Counted from the first letter of the stretch, positions 40,696-48,770 are shown. The stretch is 53,143 bases of DNA from Ruminococcus flavefaciens (GCA_004554385.1 SFMO01000055.1:1-53143); one strand, 5' to 3'. Program-made: numbers and translations. Notes: generated by a model not told the origin, from the letters alone.

Positions 40696-41835
40696 ATGAA
40701 AGACGTCGAAAAAACCAGTGTCGAAAGGCAAAACAGCCGAAAGCGTATAAGACGCCGTAAAAGAAAAATGAATATTTACGGACTTGTGGTGCTGCTGCTG
40801 GCTCTGACGGCAGGTGTTACCATAAGCTATACTTTCTTATTTAATATAAATGAGATACGCGTGTCAGGCCAGTCGGATATGTATTCCGCAGAGGAGATAG
40901 TTGAGGCTTCGGGCATAAAAAAAGGCGATAATCTGCTCAGACTTGACTGTGAAAAGAGTGCGCAGAAGATACTTGATGATCTTTTGTATGTTGAGACTGC
41001 CAAGGTAGACAGGGATTTCCCGTCGTCACTGAATATTACCGTTTCAAAGTGCGTACCAGCATTCAATGTCAATTACGGTGACGGGACCCTTCTTGTGAGC
41101 AAAAAAGGAAAGATACTGGCAGATAATGGATTCATTACAGACGGCCTTCCTATTATATATGGTTTTGATCCTGCGGACCATACTCCCGGAAAGGTGGCAA
41201 CATCTGACAATGAGCATAAGAAAGATGCGTTTTTCGAGCTTATATCAAGTATGGCAGCAAAGGATGATGACAGTATCCTGACCGTGGATATGAGCGATGA
41301 ATACGCTATTATCGTTAATTACAAAAACGGTATGATCTTCAAGATGGGTAACTGGAAAGACGTCGAATACAAGCTGAATCTTGCGGAGACTGTCATGCAG
41401 GATGAGACTGTAAAGGGCAAAAAAGGCTACATGACAATGATCGGCACCAAGCAGTGCAGCTTCAGGACCAGCGACGGACCTGTTATTGTTCCGGGAGCTG
41501 TCGAGCCAACTACTGCTCCGATGACAGATGAGTACGGCTATCCTATCATACAAAGTGAGCACGATCCTAAGCAGGAGGAAATGCTCAATGAATTCAACAA
41601 TAACAGAGGTACAACAGAGCCGACTACAACAGCTCCACAGCAGCAGTGGACAGAGGCTGATAACTCCGGCTACAGCGATCAGTGGAGCGACAACAGCTGG
41701 ACTCAGCAGAGCGACCAGTGGAGCGGTGACAACAGCCAGTGGAGTGCAGACAACAGCTGGAGTGACCAGAGCGGACAGTGGAGCGGCAGCACAGATACAA
41801 CAAATGCTGACTATAGTTCAGAAAATCAGTGGTAA
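40696..41835 (+). CDS. ftsQ: Divisome protein FtsQ/DivIB with a repetitive C-terminal tail
   Basis: A 379-residue bitopic protein. A very basic cytoplasmic start (NSRKRIRRRKRKMN), one membrane helix (about 27-49), a POTRA domain (about 50-120, INEIRVSGQSDMYSAEEIVEAS), and a beta domain reach to about residue 265. The last 80 residues are low complexity, with imperfect DQWS/NSW repeats rich in Ser, Trp, Gln, Asp. DivIB stabilises the FtsL-DivIC complex. GGAGAG precedes the ATG. Confidence 0.9.
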   Translation: MKDVEKTSVERQNSRKRIRRRKRKMNIYGLVVLLLALTAGVTISYTFLFNINEIRVSGQSDMYSAEEIVEASGIKKGDNLLRLDCEKSAQKILDDLLYVETAKVDRDFPSSLNITVSKCVPAFNVNYGDGTLLVSKKGKILADNGFITDGLPIIYGFDPADHTPGKVATSDNEHKKDAFFELISSMAAKDDDSILTVDMSDEYAIIVNYKNGMIFKMGNWKDVEYKLNLAETVMQDETVKGKKGYMTMIGTKQCSFRTSDGPVIVPGAVEPTTAPMTDEYGYPIIQSEHDPKQEEMLNEFNNNRGTTEPTTTAPQQQWTEADNSGYSDQWSDNSWTQQSDQWSGDNSQWSADNSWSDQSGQWSGSTDTTNADYSSENQW

Positions 41836-41921
41836 CAGCATTTAAGAAATGTAGAAAATGGAGCGTTTTAGCTGTTTGTTATTGTTTATTTCGCTGAAAA
41901 TAAAAAATGTCTTATTTGGAC

Positions 41922-41950
41922 TTGAAAAAATCTTGTCATTATGCTAAAAT
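41922..41950 (+). promoter_or_regulatory. ftsZ promoter
   Basis: TTGAAA (41922-41927), 17-bp spacer, TAAAAT (41945-41950) in the gap between ftsQ and ftsZ. The leader is about 65 bases, ending AGGAGGAG. Confidence 0.7.
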
Positions 41951-42022
41951 ATAAAGTGTATTTATAGGTTAATATATAAAATTGATAAATTAAGGATAAT
42001 TTAAATAGTAGGAGGAGTTCAA

Positions 42023-43165
42023 ATGTCAGATTTCAATTACGAGGAAACACTCGAACCTGATGTAAATATAAAGGTCATCGGTGTCGGCGGCGGCGGCGGA
42101 AACGCTGTTAACTGCATGGTGGATTCAGGTGTAAGTAATATAGAATATATCGCAATAAACACAGATGCCAAGGCTCTTAACAAATCCAAGGCTACTACAA
42201 GAATACCGATCGGTGCAAAGCTCACAAAGGGCAGAGGCGCAGGAAACAAGCCTGAGATCGGTCAGCGCAGCGCTGAAGAGAACCGCGACGAGATCGAGAC
42301 ACACCTCAAGGGCGCTGATATGATTTTTATTACTGCCGGTATGGGCGGCGGTACAGGAACAGGTGCTGCTCCTGTAGTTGCAAAGATCGCCAAGGAAATG
42401 GATATCCTTACAGTTGCTGTCGTTACAAAGCCTTTCCTCTTTGAGAGAGAGCAGAAAATGGCACAGGCTGAAAGAGGTATCGCTGAACTCAGAAAGTATG
42501 TTGATTCTCTTATCGTTATCCCTAACGAGAGACTTCTCGTTGGTCTCGATAAGCCTCTTACAATGCTCCAGTCCTTTGCACTGTCAGATGATGTGCTCAA
42601 GACAGGTGTAAAGAGCATTTCAGATCTTATCGTCGAGGAAGGCTACATAAACCTCGACTTCGCAGACGTTTCAACAATCATGAGAAACGCAGGCTACGCT
42701 CACATGGCTATCGGTCACGGTACAGGCAAGGACAAGGCAAGAGATGCTGCAAATGCTGTTATCTCCAGCCCGCTTCTTGAGACTTCTATCTCCGGTGCTA
42801 AGAGACTTCTTATCAATATCGCAATGTCCGAGGATATTCTTTCTTCTGATGTTGATGCAGCTACAAAGATGATCACAGATACAGCTGCTGACGGTGTTGA
42901 GTTCATCTTCGGTACAGCATTCAAGGAAGATATGCAGGATGAGATGACTATCACAGTTATCGCTGCAGGCTTCGATGATATGGATGCTGCAAATGATGCT
43001 GCTGTTGAAGGTGCAGCAATCGAGAATCCTGAGGATGAGATCATTCCTATCGATAATCCTCTCATTGATGGTCTTGGCTTCGGTGCTCCAAGTGCACCTG
43101 CAAAGCCTGCTGCTTCAAATCAGGATTATGACCTTGATGACATCTTCAAGATGCTCGGCAACTAA
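42023..43165 (+). CDS. ftsZ: Cell division GTPase FtsZ
   Basis: A 380-residue tubulin homologue that forms the division ring. The GTP signature GGGTGTGAAP (about 112-121) and the N-terminal VIGVGGGGGNAVN are clear; T7-loop region is NLDFADV. A linker rich in Ala/Asp/Pro leads to the last residues YDLDDIFKMLGN, a shortened form of the usual D-I-P-x-F-L-R-R-R tail: the acidic-hydrophobic core is kept, the basic end is missing. ftsA, the usual neighbour that binds this tail, is not seen in the cluster. It has its own promoter and terminator. Confidence 0.97.
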   Translation: MSDFNYEETLEPDVNIKVIGVGGGGGNAVNCMVDSGVSNIEYIAINTDAKALNKSKATTRIPIGAKLTKGRGAGNKPEIGQRSAEENRDEIETHLKGADMIFITAGMGGGTGTGAAPVVAKIAKEMDILTVAVVTKPFLFEREQKMAQAERGIAELRKYVDSLIVIPNERLLVGLDKPLTMLQSFALSDDVLKTGVKSISDLIVEEGYINLDFADVSTIMRNAGYAHMAIGHGTGKDKARDAANAVISSPLLETSISGAKRLLINIAMSEDILSSDVDAATKMITDTAADGVEFIFGTAFKEDMQDEMTITVIAAGFDDMDAANDAAVEGAAIENPEDEIIPIDNPLIDGLGFGAPSAPAKPAASNQDYDLDDIFKMLGN

Positions 43166-43177
43166 TAAACGCATAAT

Positions 43178-43206
43178 AAGCGGCTCGTATGAGCCGCTTT
43201 TGTTTT
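43178..43206 (+). terminator. Intrinsic terminator of ftsZ
   Basis: A 9-bp stem AAGCGGCTC/GAGCCGCTT with loop GTAT (43178-43186 with 43191-43199) followed by a T-rich run. Confidence 0.9.
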
Positions 43207-43237
43207 ATGTGAAAATGGCTTGAAAAAGAGATATGTT

Positions 43238-43327
43238 ATGAAACTTGTTTGTACTCTTGGGATTGGCTTAGTGATCGAAATTGTCGTGTTTTTCATTTTG
43301 TTTCTGGTGAACAGAGGCTATTTTTAA
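43238..43327 (+). CDS. Possible 29-residue single-pass membrane peptide
   Basis: A short frame starting MKLVCTLGIGL and ending FLVNRGYF, with one strong hydrophobic stretch (about residues 5-24) and a positive residue on each side. The ribosome-binding site is weak (AAAGAG, about 7 bases). It stands alone after the ftsZ terminator with no clear promoter. Candidate only; it could be a chance frame in AT-rich DNA. Confidence 0.3.
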   Translation: MKLVCTLGIGLVIEIVVFFILFLVNRGYF

Positions 43328-43714
43328 CTTGATGAAGAATGTTCTCCGTCATTTTACAATGAATATAAAAATAACATTTCTTATAGCATTTATGTTTACA
43401 AATTGTAACTTAATGAGCTGATATTACGTATTAGGCTAAAGGAATTGACTGTTTTTTAACACGTAGTATATTTCAAGGCAATTTTATAGTAATTTGCACT
43501 AAAATCAATCCAAATTTTCTACATTTCAATAGTTGAAATAATATAATTAATATGTTATAATTTAGTTAAGGCAAAATCATCACAACCTGTATTCATGGAC
43601 TGTGAAGGCTTTTTTATATGCAATATCACCAAACCGTTCCTTCACAGAAACTGAGTATGGGTTCTTATTCCTTAATTTTTTACCTCGGTCCCACCGAGGG
43701 GAATGGAGAGTACC
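43328..43714 (+). other. AT-rich gap with promoter and leader of the DivIVA-like gene
   Basis: The first 200 bases are AT-rich and show no gene. The promoter lies at 43533-43561. In the leader a 9-bp stem CTGTGAAGG/CCTTCACAG (43600-43608 with 43639-43647, loop of 30) and a 6-bp hairpin CCTCGG/CCGAGG (43683-43699) just before the ribosome-binding site are visible; the latter could modulate translation. Confidence 0.5.
43533..43561 (+). promoter_or_regulatory. Promoter of the DivIVA-like gene
   Basis: TTGAAA (43533-43538), 17-bp spacer, TATAAT (43556-43561). The predicted leader is about 145 bases. Confidence 0.75.
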
Positions 43715-45331
43715 ATGAGCGAACCAACACCAACCGTATTAAGAGAAACCAAGATCGGTCAGAAGGGATTTATCAAAGAGGACGTTATTACATACCTCGA
43801 CGAGCTTAATTCTAAGATAGTTGCCCTTGAGGACGAACTGAAAGCGTCTAAGGAAAGCAGCAATGCTTCAGATCCCGAGGAATTAGCTAAATATAAAAAT
43901 CAGGTCGAGAACCTTCAGGAGAAGCTCAATACCTCCAACAATGCTCTCAGAGCTGCAAAGAAGGAAAATGAAGAACTCCAGAAGACCATAAATCAGCTCA
44001 AGGCACAGGGCGGCGGTGCAGGAAACGCACAGGCTGCAGCTGCTTTAGAGGCTGCAAAGAAGGAGATCGACGCACTCAAGGAACAGCTCAAGGTCGCAGA
44101 GCAGAAGGCTGCTCAGGGCGCTGCTAATCCGCAGGCAAATGCTCAGACAACAGCTGCACTTGAAGCTGCTAAGAAGGAAATAGAGGAACTGAGAAATCGT
44201 CTCAGAGCTGCTGAACAGAAGGCTGCTCAGGGCGCTGCTCCTGCTGCAGGCGGAGCTGCTGACGGCGAGCTTGCAAAGGCTAAGCAGGAGATCGCTAAGA
44301 TCACTGAGGAGCTTGCAGCAAAGACAAAGCAGATCGCTGAGATCAATGCTAAGCTCGAGGCTAAGACCCGTGAGGCTGCTGACAAGGAGGCTAAGCTCAA
44401 CGCTAAGGAATCCGAGATCGCTAAGCTCAACGATGAGATCACAGATCTTAGAGAAAATGCAACTCCTACATTCGATATGGGTGCTCTCTTTACCGAGGCT
44501 CAGAAAAACGTTGCTCAGATCCAGAACAAGGCTAAGCAGGAGGCAGAGGCTGTTACCAAGGAGGCTAACGATAAGGCTGCTCAGGTAACCAAGGAGGCTA
44601 ATGATAAGGCTGCTCAGGTAACTAAGGAAGCTAACGACAAGGCTGCTCAGGTTACAAAGGAAGCTAACGACAAGGCTGCTCAGGTTGTCAAGGATGCTAA
44701 CGCAGAGGCTGAAAAGGCTGTTTCAAATGCAAACCGTGCTGCTGAGAACTGCATCAAGGAAGCTAACGATCAGGCTCGCAATACTGTAAATGAGGCTAAT
44801 GCTCACGCTGATAAGGTCAACGAAATGTCCAAGACAGTCCGTGAGATGCTTCTCACAGAGATCGAGAGCATCAACAGCAAGTTCACAGATATTGCTTCTG
44901 TTCTCAATAACCTTACAAATCAGTGCTCAGGCAGAATGAATGATGCACAGAATATCATCGGCGAAGCCCGCAAGACTATCGATGTACAGAAGAATGAAGC
45001 TCCTGTAAAGAAGATGGATCCTCCGAAGGCTGAATTTACACCTTCAAAGGCTCCTAAGGCTGACGCTGAGGGCTATGCAAAGGCTGCTGCTGAGATCAAG
45101 ACTCCGGATCCTTTTGCAGGCGTAGGCAACTTCAATAAGAACAACAATAATAATAACAATAACAACAACAATAATAATAACAACAAGCCTGCACAGAATA
45201 ATAACCAGAATAATGCTCAGAATCAGCAGAACAAGCCTGCTCAGGGCAACAAGAGCGCTAACTTCAACTTTGATATGGCTGAACTGCTCAAGGCTGCTGA
45301 GGAAGAAGCTGCTAAGGATTCAGAAAACTAA
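43715..45331 (+). CDS. DivIVA-like coiled-coil protein with hendecad repeats and poly-Asn
   Basis: A 538-residue cytoplasmic protein. The first 40 residues (KIGQKGFIKEDVITYLDELNSKI) resemble the DivIVA/GpsB membrane-curvature motif. Then comes a very long Lys/Glu/Ala coiled coil, including four near-identical 11-residue repeats EANDKAAQVTK (nt 44561-44692). A C-terminal linker with about fifteen Asn in a row (45140-45184) and further Asn/Gln leads to a last helix FNFDMAELLKAAEEEAAKD. DivIVA proteins sit at poles or septa and recruit partners; the position after ftsZ supports a division or polarity role. ATG 43715 is preferred (GGAG six bases before); another ATG lies 12 bases upstream. Confidence 0.75.
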   Translation: MSEPTPTVLRETKIGQKGFIKEDVITYLDELNSKIVALEDELKASKESSNASDPEELAKYKNQVENLQEKLNTSNNALRAAKKENEELQKTINQLKAQGGGAGNAQAAAALEAAKKEIDALKEQLKVAEQKAAQGAANPQANAQTTAALEAAKKEIEELRNRLRAAEQKAAQGAAPAAGGAADGELAKAKQEIAKITEELAAKTKQIAEINAKLEAKTREAADKEAKLNAKESEIAKLNDEITDLRENATPTFDMGALFTEAQKNVAQIQNKAKQEAEAVTKEANDKAAQVTKEANDKAAQVTKEANDKAAQVTKEANDKAAQVVKDANAEAEKAVSNANRAAENCIKEANDQARNTVNEANAHADKVNEMSKTVREMLLTEIESINSKFTDIASVLNNLTNQCSGRMNDAQNIIGEARKTIDVQKNEAPVKKMDPPKAEFTPSKAPKADAEGYAKAAAEIKTPDPFAGVGNFNKNNNNNNNNNNNNNNNKPAQNNNQNNAQNQQNKPAQGNKSANFNFDMAELLKAAEEEAAKDSEN

Positions 45332-45349
45332 TATAAAGATTATTGCCCG

Positions 45350-45375
45350 TGTCCCTCGGGGATTCCCGAGGGACA
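45350..45375 (+). other. Strong stem-loop before the sigma factor gene
   Basis: A perfect 11-bp stem TGTCCCTCGGG/CCCGAGGGACA with loop GATT. No T-run follows, so it is not a standard terminator. It lies about 20 bases ahead of the likely start of the sigma gene and 20 bases after the DivIVA-like gene; it may trim the transcript or affect translation. Confidence 0.6.
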
Positions 45376-45393
45376 GGCATAATATCAACTTGT

Positions 45394-46014
45394 ATGGGAA
45401 ATGCAGATTGTTGGGTGGATAGCTTGCTTGATTTGGATTTCAATTTGAATGAATTGAACAGCAAAACAGATGAGGAGCTCGCTGTGCTCGGAAAGACCGA
45501 TAAATCAGCTTCAGCTGTTCTTATCTCACGCTTTTCTAAGCTTATTTTTATTAAATCGGAAATTTATGCAAACTCAGAAACCGACAGCGATGACCTGTAC
45601 CAGGAAGGGATGATAAGCCTTCTCAAAGCTATTGAGGCATTTGATCCCAGAAAAGGCGTTAAGTTTTCTACCTTTGCCGAGGTATGTATCGTCAATCGTA
45701 TGAGAACTGTGTCTAAAAAATCGGTAAAGGTCCTTTCCTTCGCCGAAAGAATAGATGATGAAGATGCCGCAGATATGCTGTCAGATGAGGAAACTCCCGA
45801 AAGCATTTATTTTTACAAAGAATTTTTTTCCGAGCTGTGGAAGGACATCTGTTCAGTGCTGTCTCTTACAGAACTGAATGTGCTTACTCTCTGTGTACAG
45901 GGAATGAGCTACAAAGATGCTGCCGCAAAGCTGGATATGACGGAAAAAGCCGTCGATAACGCCATGCAGCGTGCAAGAAGAAAGATCCGTGCGCTCATGC
46001 ATGATACAAATTGA
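45394..46014 (+). CDS. RNA polymerase sigma-70 family factor, SigH-like
   Basis: A protein of about 206 residues with sigma region 2 (DDLYQEGMISLLKAIEAFDPRKGVKFSTFAEVCIVNRM) and region 4 (LSLTELNVLTLCVQGMSYKDAAAKLDMTEKAVDNAMQRARRKIR). The two-domain size and sequence resemble SigH, which controls the stationary phase and early sporulation in Bacillus, but a general role cannot be excluded. No good ribosome-binding site is seen before ATG 45394 or GTG 45415, so the start is uncertain. The gene follows the DivIVA-like gene by 62 bp and probably shares its transcript. Confidence 0.85.
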   Translation: MGNADCWVDSLLDLDFNLNELNSKTDEELAVLGKTDKSASAVLISRFSKLIFIKSEIYANSETDSDDLYQEGMISLLKAIEAFDPRKGVKFSTFAEVCIVNRMRTVSKKSVKVLSFAERIDDEDAADMLSDEETPESIYFYKEFFSELWKDICSVLSLTELNVLTLCVQGMSYKDAAAKLDMTEKAVDNAMQRARRKIRALMHDTN

Positions 46015-46019
46015 AATAT

Positions 46020-46086
46020 GACCGTGTAGCTCAACCCAGAAGAGCGTTGTTTTACAAAGATGTGGGTGTAAATCCAACCGTGGTCG
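46020..46086 (+). ncRNA. Compact structured element, tRNA-like at first sight
   Basis: The 67 bases between the sigma and zinc ribbon genes fold as a three-way junction: P1 GACCGTG/CGTGGTC (46020-46026 with 46079-46085, two wobbles), P2 GCTC/GAGC (46029-46032 with 46042-46045), P3 GTTG-TTTACA/TGTAAA-CAAC (46046-46056 with 46067-46078). The P2 loop has CCCA (46035-46038) able to pair with TGGG (46063-46066) in the P3 loop, a kissing contact. Parts look like a tRNA (GTAGCTCA, AAATCC), but there is no anticodon arm. It may be a riboswitch-like leader of the zinc ribbon gene. Confidence 0.45.
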
Positions 46087-46112
46087 AAAATAATTAAGCG
46101 AGGTATTGTACT

Positions 46113-46388
46113 ATGTACGAAGACAAGACATTAGTTTGCAAGGAGTGCGGAAACGAGTTCATTTTCTCCGCAGGCGAACAGGAATTTTATGCAGAGAAAG
46201 GCTTCGTTAACGAGCCCCAGAGATGCAAATCATGTCGTGATGCAAGAAAGAACGCAGGCAAGGCTGAGCGCGTAATGTACACAGCAGTTTGCGCTTCATG
46301 CGGCGGCGAAGCAAAGGTTCCTTTCGAGCCAAAGGAAGGCCGTGCAGTTTACTGCAGCGATTGCTTTGCCAAGATGAACGAGGCATAA
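46113..46388 (+). CDS. Small zinc ribbon protein (zf-trcl type)
   Basis: A 91-residue protein with four CxxC pairs: CKECG, CKSC, CASCG, CSDC (about residues 9-12, 34-37, 57-60, 77-80), enough for two zinc ribbons. The N-terminal TLVCKECGNEFIFSAGEQEF with PQRCKSCRDARK matches the probable zinc ribbon family PF13451. Role unknown; such proteins may bind nucleic acid or act as zinc chaperones. GAGGT lies before the ATG. A structured RNA element precedes it. Confidence 0.85.
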   Translation: MYEDKTLVCKECGNEFIFSAGEQEFYAEKGFVNEPQRCKSCRDARKNAGKAERVMYTAVCASCGGEAKVPFEPKEGRAVYCSDCFAKMNEA

Positions 46389-46401
46389 TTAATAAGACCG
46401 A

Positions 46402-46437
46402 AAGCACAGTCGGAAACGGCTGTGCTTGGTTTTGTTT
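46402..46437 (+). terminator. Intrinsic terminator of the zinc ribbon gene
   Basis: An 8-bp stem AAGCACAG/CTGTGCTT (46402-46409 with 46420-46427) followed by GGTTTTGTTT. Confidence 0.7.
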
Positions 46438-46486
46438 ATGCGTACTGCGGTGCAGTGCGCTATTTTACTGATAATGAGGTACAATG

Positions 46487-47932
46487 ATGCTTGATAAAAG
46501 ACTGAATAAAATAGCAGAGCTTGTCAGCGGTACAGGTATTGCTGCTGATGTTGGTACAGACCACGCTTACCTGGCAGCTGAGCTTATAAACAGCGGAAAA
46601 TGCAGCAAGGTCATCGCCTCCGATGTGAAGGAAGGTCCTCTTGAGGCTGCGAGAAATACTGTTGAAAAATACGGAATACAGGATAAAGTGGAGCTTGTTC
46701 TCTCTGACGGACTTGAAAAAGTTGACCTGAACGGAGTGACAGATGTTGTCATCGCAGGCATGGGCGGAGAAACCATAACCGCAATAATTGGTCAGTGTGA
46801 TGCTGAAATGGACAATATCCGATTCATTCTTCAGCCCATGACAAAGGTGGAGCTCCTCAGAAAAAATCTGTATGAACTTAAGTTCGAGATAACAGAGGAG
46901 TACGCTGTTGATGACAAGGATAAAATATATGTTATCATCGTTGCGGAAAAAACTGCTGAATGGAAGCTCCTGACAGAGAGCGACGCTCTGTACGGCTTTT
47001 TCGACGATAATGATGAGACAGCTGCAAAGTTACGCAGCCGTGAGGCTCAGAGACTTGCAAAGGTCAGTGAATCGCTGAAAAAAGCAGGGGACATAAACGG
47101 TGCTCAGCACTATGCAGCTCTGTCACACAAAATGAAGAGCGGAGCTGATATTGTCGAAATATCAGAGATATACAGCTTTCTCGACAGCCTTTATCCTTTT
47201 GCTCTTCAGGAAAAATGGGACAATTCGGGGCTTCTTGTTGAAAACTATGACATGAAGTGCAGCAAGGTGCTGCTCTCACTGGATATTACCAATAAAACCG
47301 TAAACGAAGCCTTTGAAAAAGGGGCGGAGCTTATTATCTCCCACCACCCTGTAATATTCGACCCACGGAAGAAGATCACAAGAAAAGATCCTGTTTTCAG
47401 GCTTATCGAGAGCGAAACTGCCGCCATATGCATGCACACTAATCTCGATATTGCGCAAGGTGGTACAAACGGTGTTATATTGCAGAAACTCAGTGAAAAG
47501 CTTGAGCATGTCGGCGAGCCGCAGCCCTTTGAGGAGCTGGGCGGTAACAACGGTCTGGGCTGGATGATCGAGCTTAAAGAGAAGATCCGGCCGAGGGAGC
47601 TTGCAGAGATATGCAAGGAGATTTTCGGCTGTGACCGTGTCCGTACGAGCAGGCGTACAGACTCTATAAGCAGAATAGCCTTCTGCTCGGGATCGGGCGG
47701 CTCGATGCTGGGACTTGCGCTGGAGAAGGGCTGTGATGCCCTTATTACAGGCGATGTCAAGCATGATGTGTGGATTGATGCTAACAATGAGGATATACTG
47801 CTTCTTGACTGCGGACATTTCCATACGGAGAATCTCGTTCTCTGGGAGCTTCGCCGCGTTCTTGAGGAAAAGTTCCCTCAGCTCGATATTGAGATAGCTG
47901 ACAGCTCCATTGACCCCTGTGAATATGTCTGA
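46487..47932 (+). CDS. trmK: TrmK-NIF3 fusion: tRNA m1A22 methyltransferase joined to NIF3/YqfO domain
   Basis: A 481-residue two-domain protein. Residues 1 to about 225 are TrmK, which methylates N1 of A22 in tRNA: SAM motif AADVGTDHAYLAAEL (about 19-33), SDGLEKV, AGMGGETI. From about 228 on it is a NIF3/DUF34 protein with the two-metal site: SHHPVIF, MHTNLD and DCGHFHTE. In Bacillus and many Firmicutes trmK and the NIF3 gene are separate neighbours; here they are one frame with no stop or slip between. ATG 46487 has better spacing to GAGG than ATG 46484, three bases earlier. The NIF3 domain's reaction is not certain. Confidence 0.92.
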   Translation: MLDKRLNKIAELVSGTGIAADVGTDHAYLAAELINSGKCSKVIASDVKEGPLEAARNTVEKYGIQDKVELVLSDGLEKVDLNGVTDVVIAGMGGETITAIIGQCDAEMDNIRFILQPMTKVELLRKNLYELKFEITEEYAVDDKDKIYVIIVAEKTAEWKLLTESDALYGFFDDNDETAAKLRSREAQRLAKVSESLKKAGDINGAQHYAALSHKMKSGADIVEISEIYSFLDSLYPFALQEKWDNSGLLVENYDMKCSKVLLSLDITNKTVNEAFEKGAELIISHHPVIFDPRKKITRKDPVFRLIESETAAICMHTNLDIAQGGTNGVILQKLSEKLEHVGEPQPFEELGGNNGLGWMIELKEKIRPRELAEICKEIFGCDRVRTSRRTDSISRIAFCSGSGGSMLGLALEKGCDALITGDVKHDVWIDANNEDILLLDCGHFHTENLVLWELRRVLEEKFPQLDIEIADSSIDPCEYV

Positions 47933-47941
47933 GGTGGAGCC

Positions 47942-48760
47942 ATGAGTATATTCATATGTCCCGTATGCGGCGAAAAGCTTGAAATATCGGGGAATACATA
48001 TCACTGCGCAAAGAATCACAGCTTTGACATGGCAAAGAGCGGCTATGTCAATCTGCTCCTGTCAAAGCATATGGGAAAGACTGTTCACGGCGATAATAAG
48101 CTCATGGTACAGGCACGAAGAAGCTTTCTTGACAAGGGCTATTACTCGCCCCTTTGTCAGGCTCTTTGCGATGCCGTGAGCGCAAATCTCAGGGGCGGAG
48201 TGCTTCTTGACGCAGGCTGCGGAGAGGGATATTATACCTCTGCGGTCACGGAAAGGCTCGATTCAGACGGCATATCAGCGCAGGTCTGCGGCATAGATAT
48301 ATCAAAGGCTGCTGTTGAGTATTCTGCGAAGCGCTGCAAGGCTGCGGAGCTTTCGGTGGCAAGTGTTTTCCATATCCCTGTGGCTGAAGGCTCGTGTGAT
48401 ATGGTCATTACTCTCTTTGCACCATACTGCGGAGAGGAGTTTCAGAGGGTTCTGAAAAAAGGCGGAATCATGATAATGGCTATCCCTTCGGCAGATCATT
48501 TGTGGGAGCTTAAAAAGGCTATATATGATGTCCCGTACAAGAACGAGGTCAAGCCCTACGAGCTGGAGGGATTTGAGCTTTTGGACAAGAAGCACATAAA
48601 CTATGAAATGACTCTTGATTCTCAGGAGGATATCAACGCTCTTTTCTCCATGACTCCATATTATTACAGGACGGGCAGGGAGCAGCAGGAGCGTCTTGCG
48701 CATATCGGGAAGCTGAAAACCACAGCTGATTTTGAGCTTCTTGTATACCGCAAATTTTGA
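47942..48760 (+). CDS. rlmA: 23S rRNA (guanine-N1) methyltransferase RlmA
   Basis: A 272-residue enzyme with an N-terminal zinc finger (Cys6, Cys9, Cys22, His26: CPVCGEKLEIS...HCAKNH), the KSGYVNLLL block, and a SAM domain with LLDAGCGEGYYTS (about 88-100). RlmA family members methylate G745 or G748 of 23S rRNA; which one is not clear from sequence. GGTGGAG precedes the ATG, 10 bp after the TrmK-NIF3 gene, likely one transcript. Confidence 0.9.
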   Translation: MSIFICPVCGEKLEISGNTYHCAKNHSFDMAKSGYVNLLLSKHMGKTVHGDNKLMVQARRSFLDKGYYSPLCQALCDAVSANLRGGVLLDAGCGEGYYTSAVTERLDSDGISAQVCGIDISKAAVEYSAKRCKAAELSVASVFHIPVAEGSCDMVITLFAPYCGEEFQRVLKKGGIMIMAIPSADHLWELKKAIYDVPYKNEVKPYELEGFELLDKKHINYEMTLDSQEDINALFSMTPYYYRTGREQQERLAHIGKLKTTADFELLVYRKF

Positions 48761-48770
48761 TTAGCAATAT

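Noticed and set aside
46020..46086. Functional tRNA gene
   Set aside because: Acceptor-like and D-like stems are present, but length is about 67, no anticodon stem forms, and the D-loop GG and T-loop TTC are changed.
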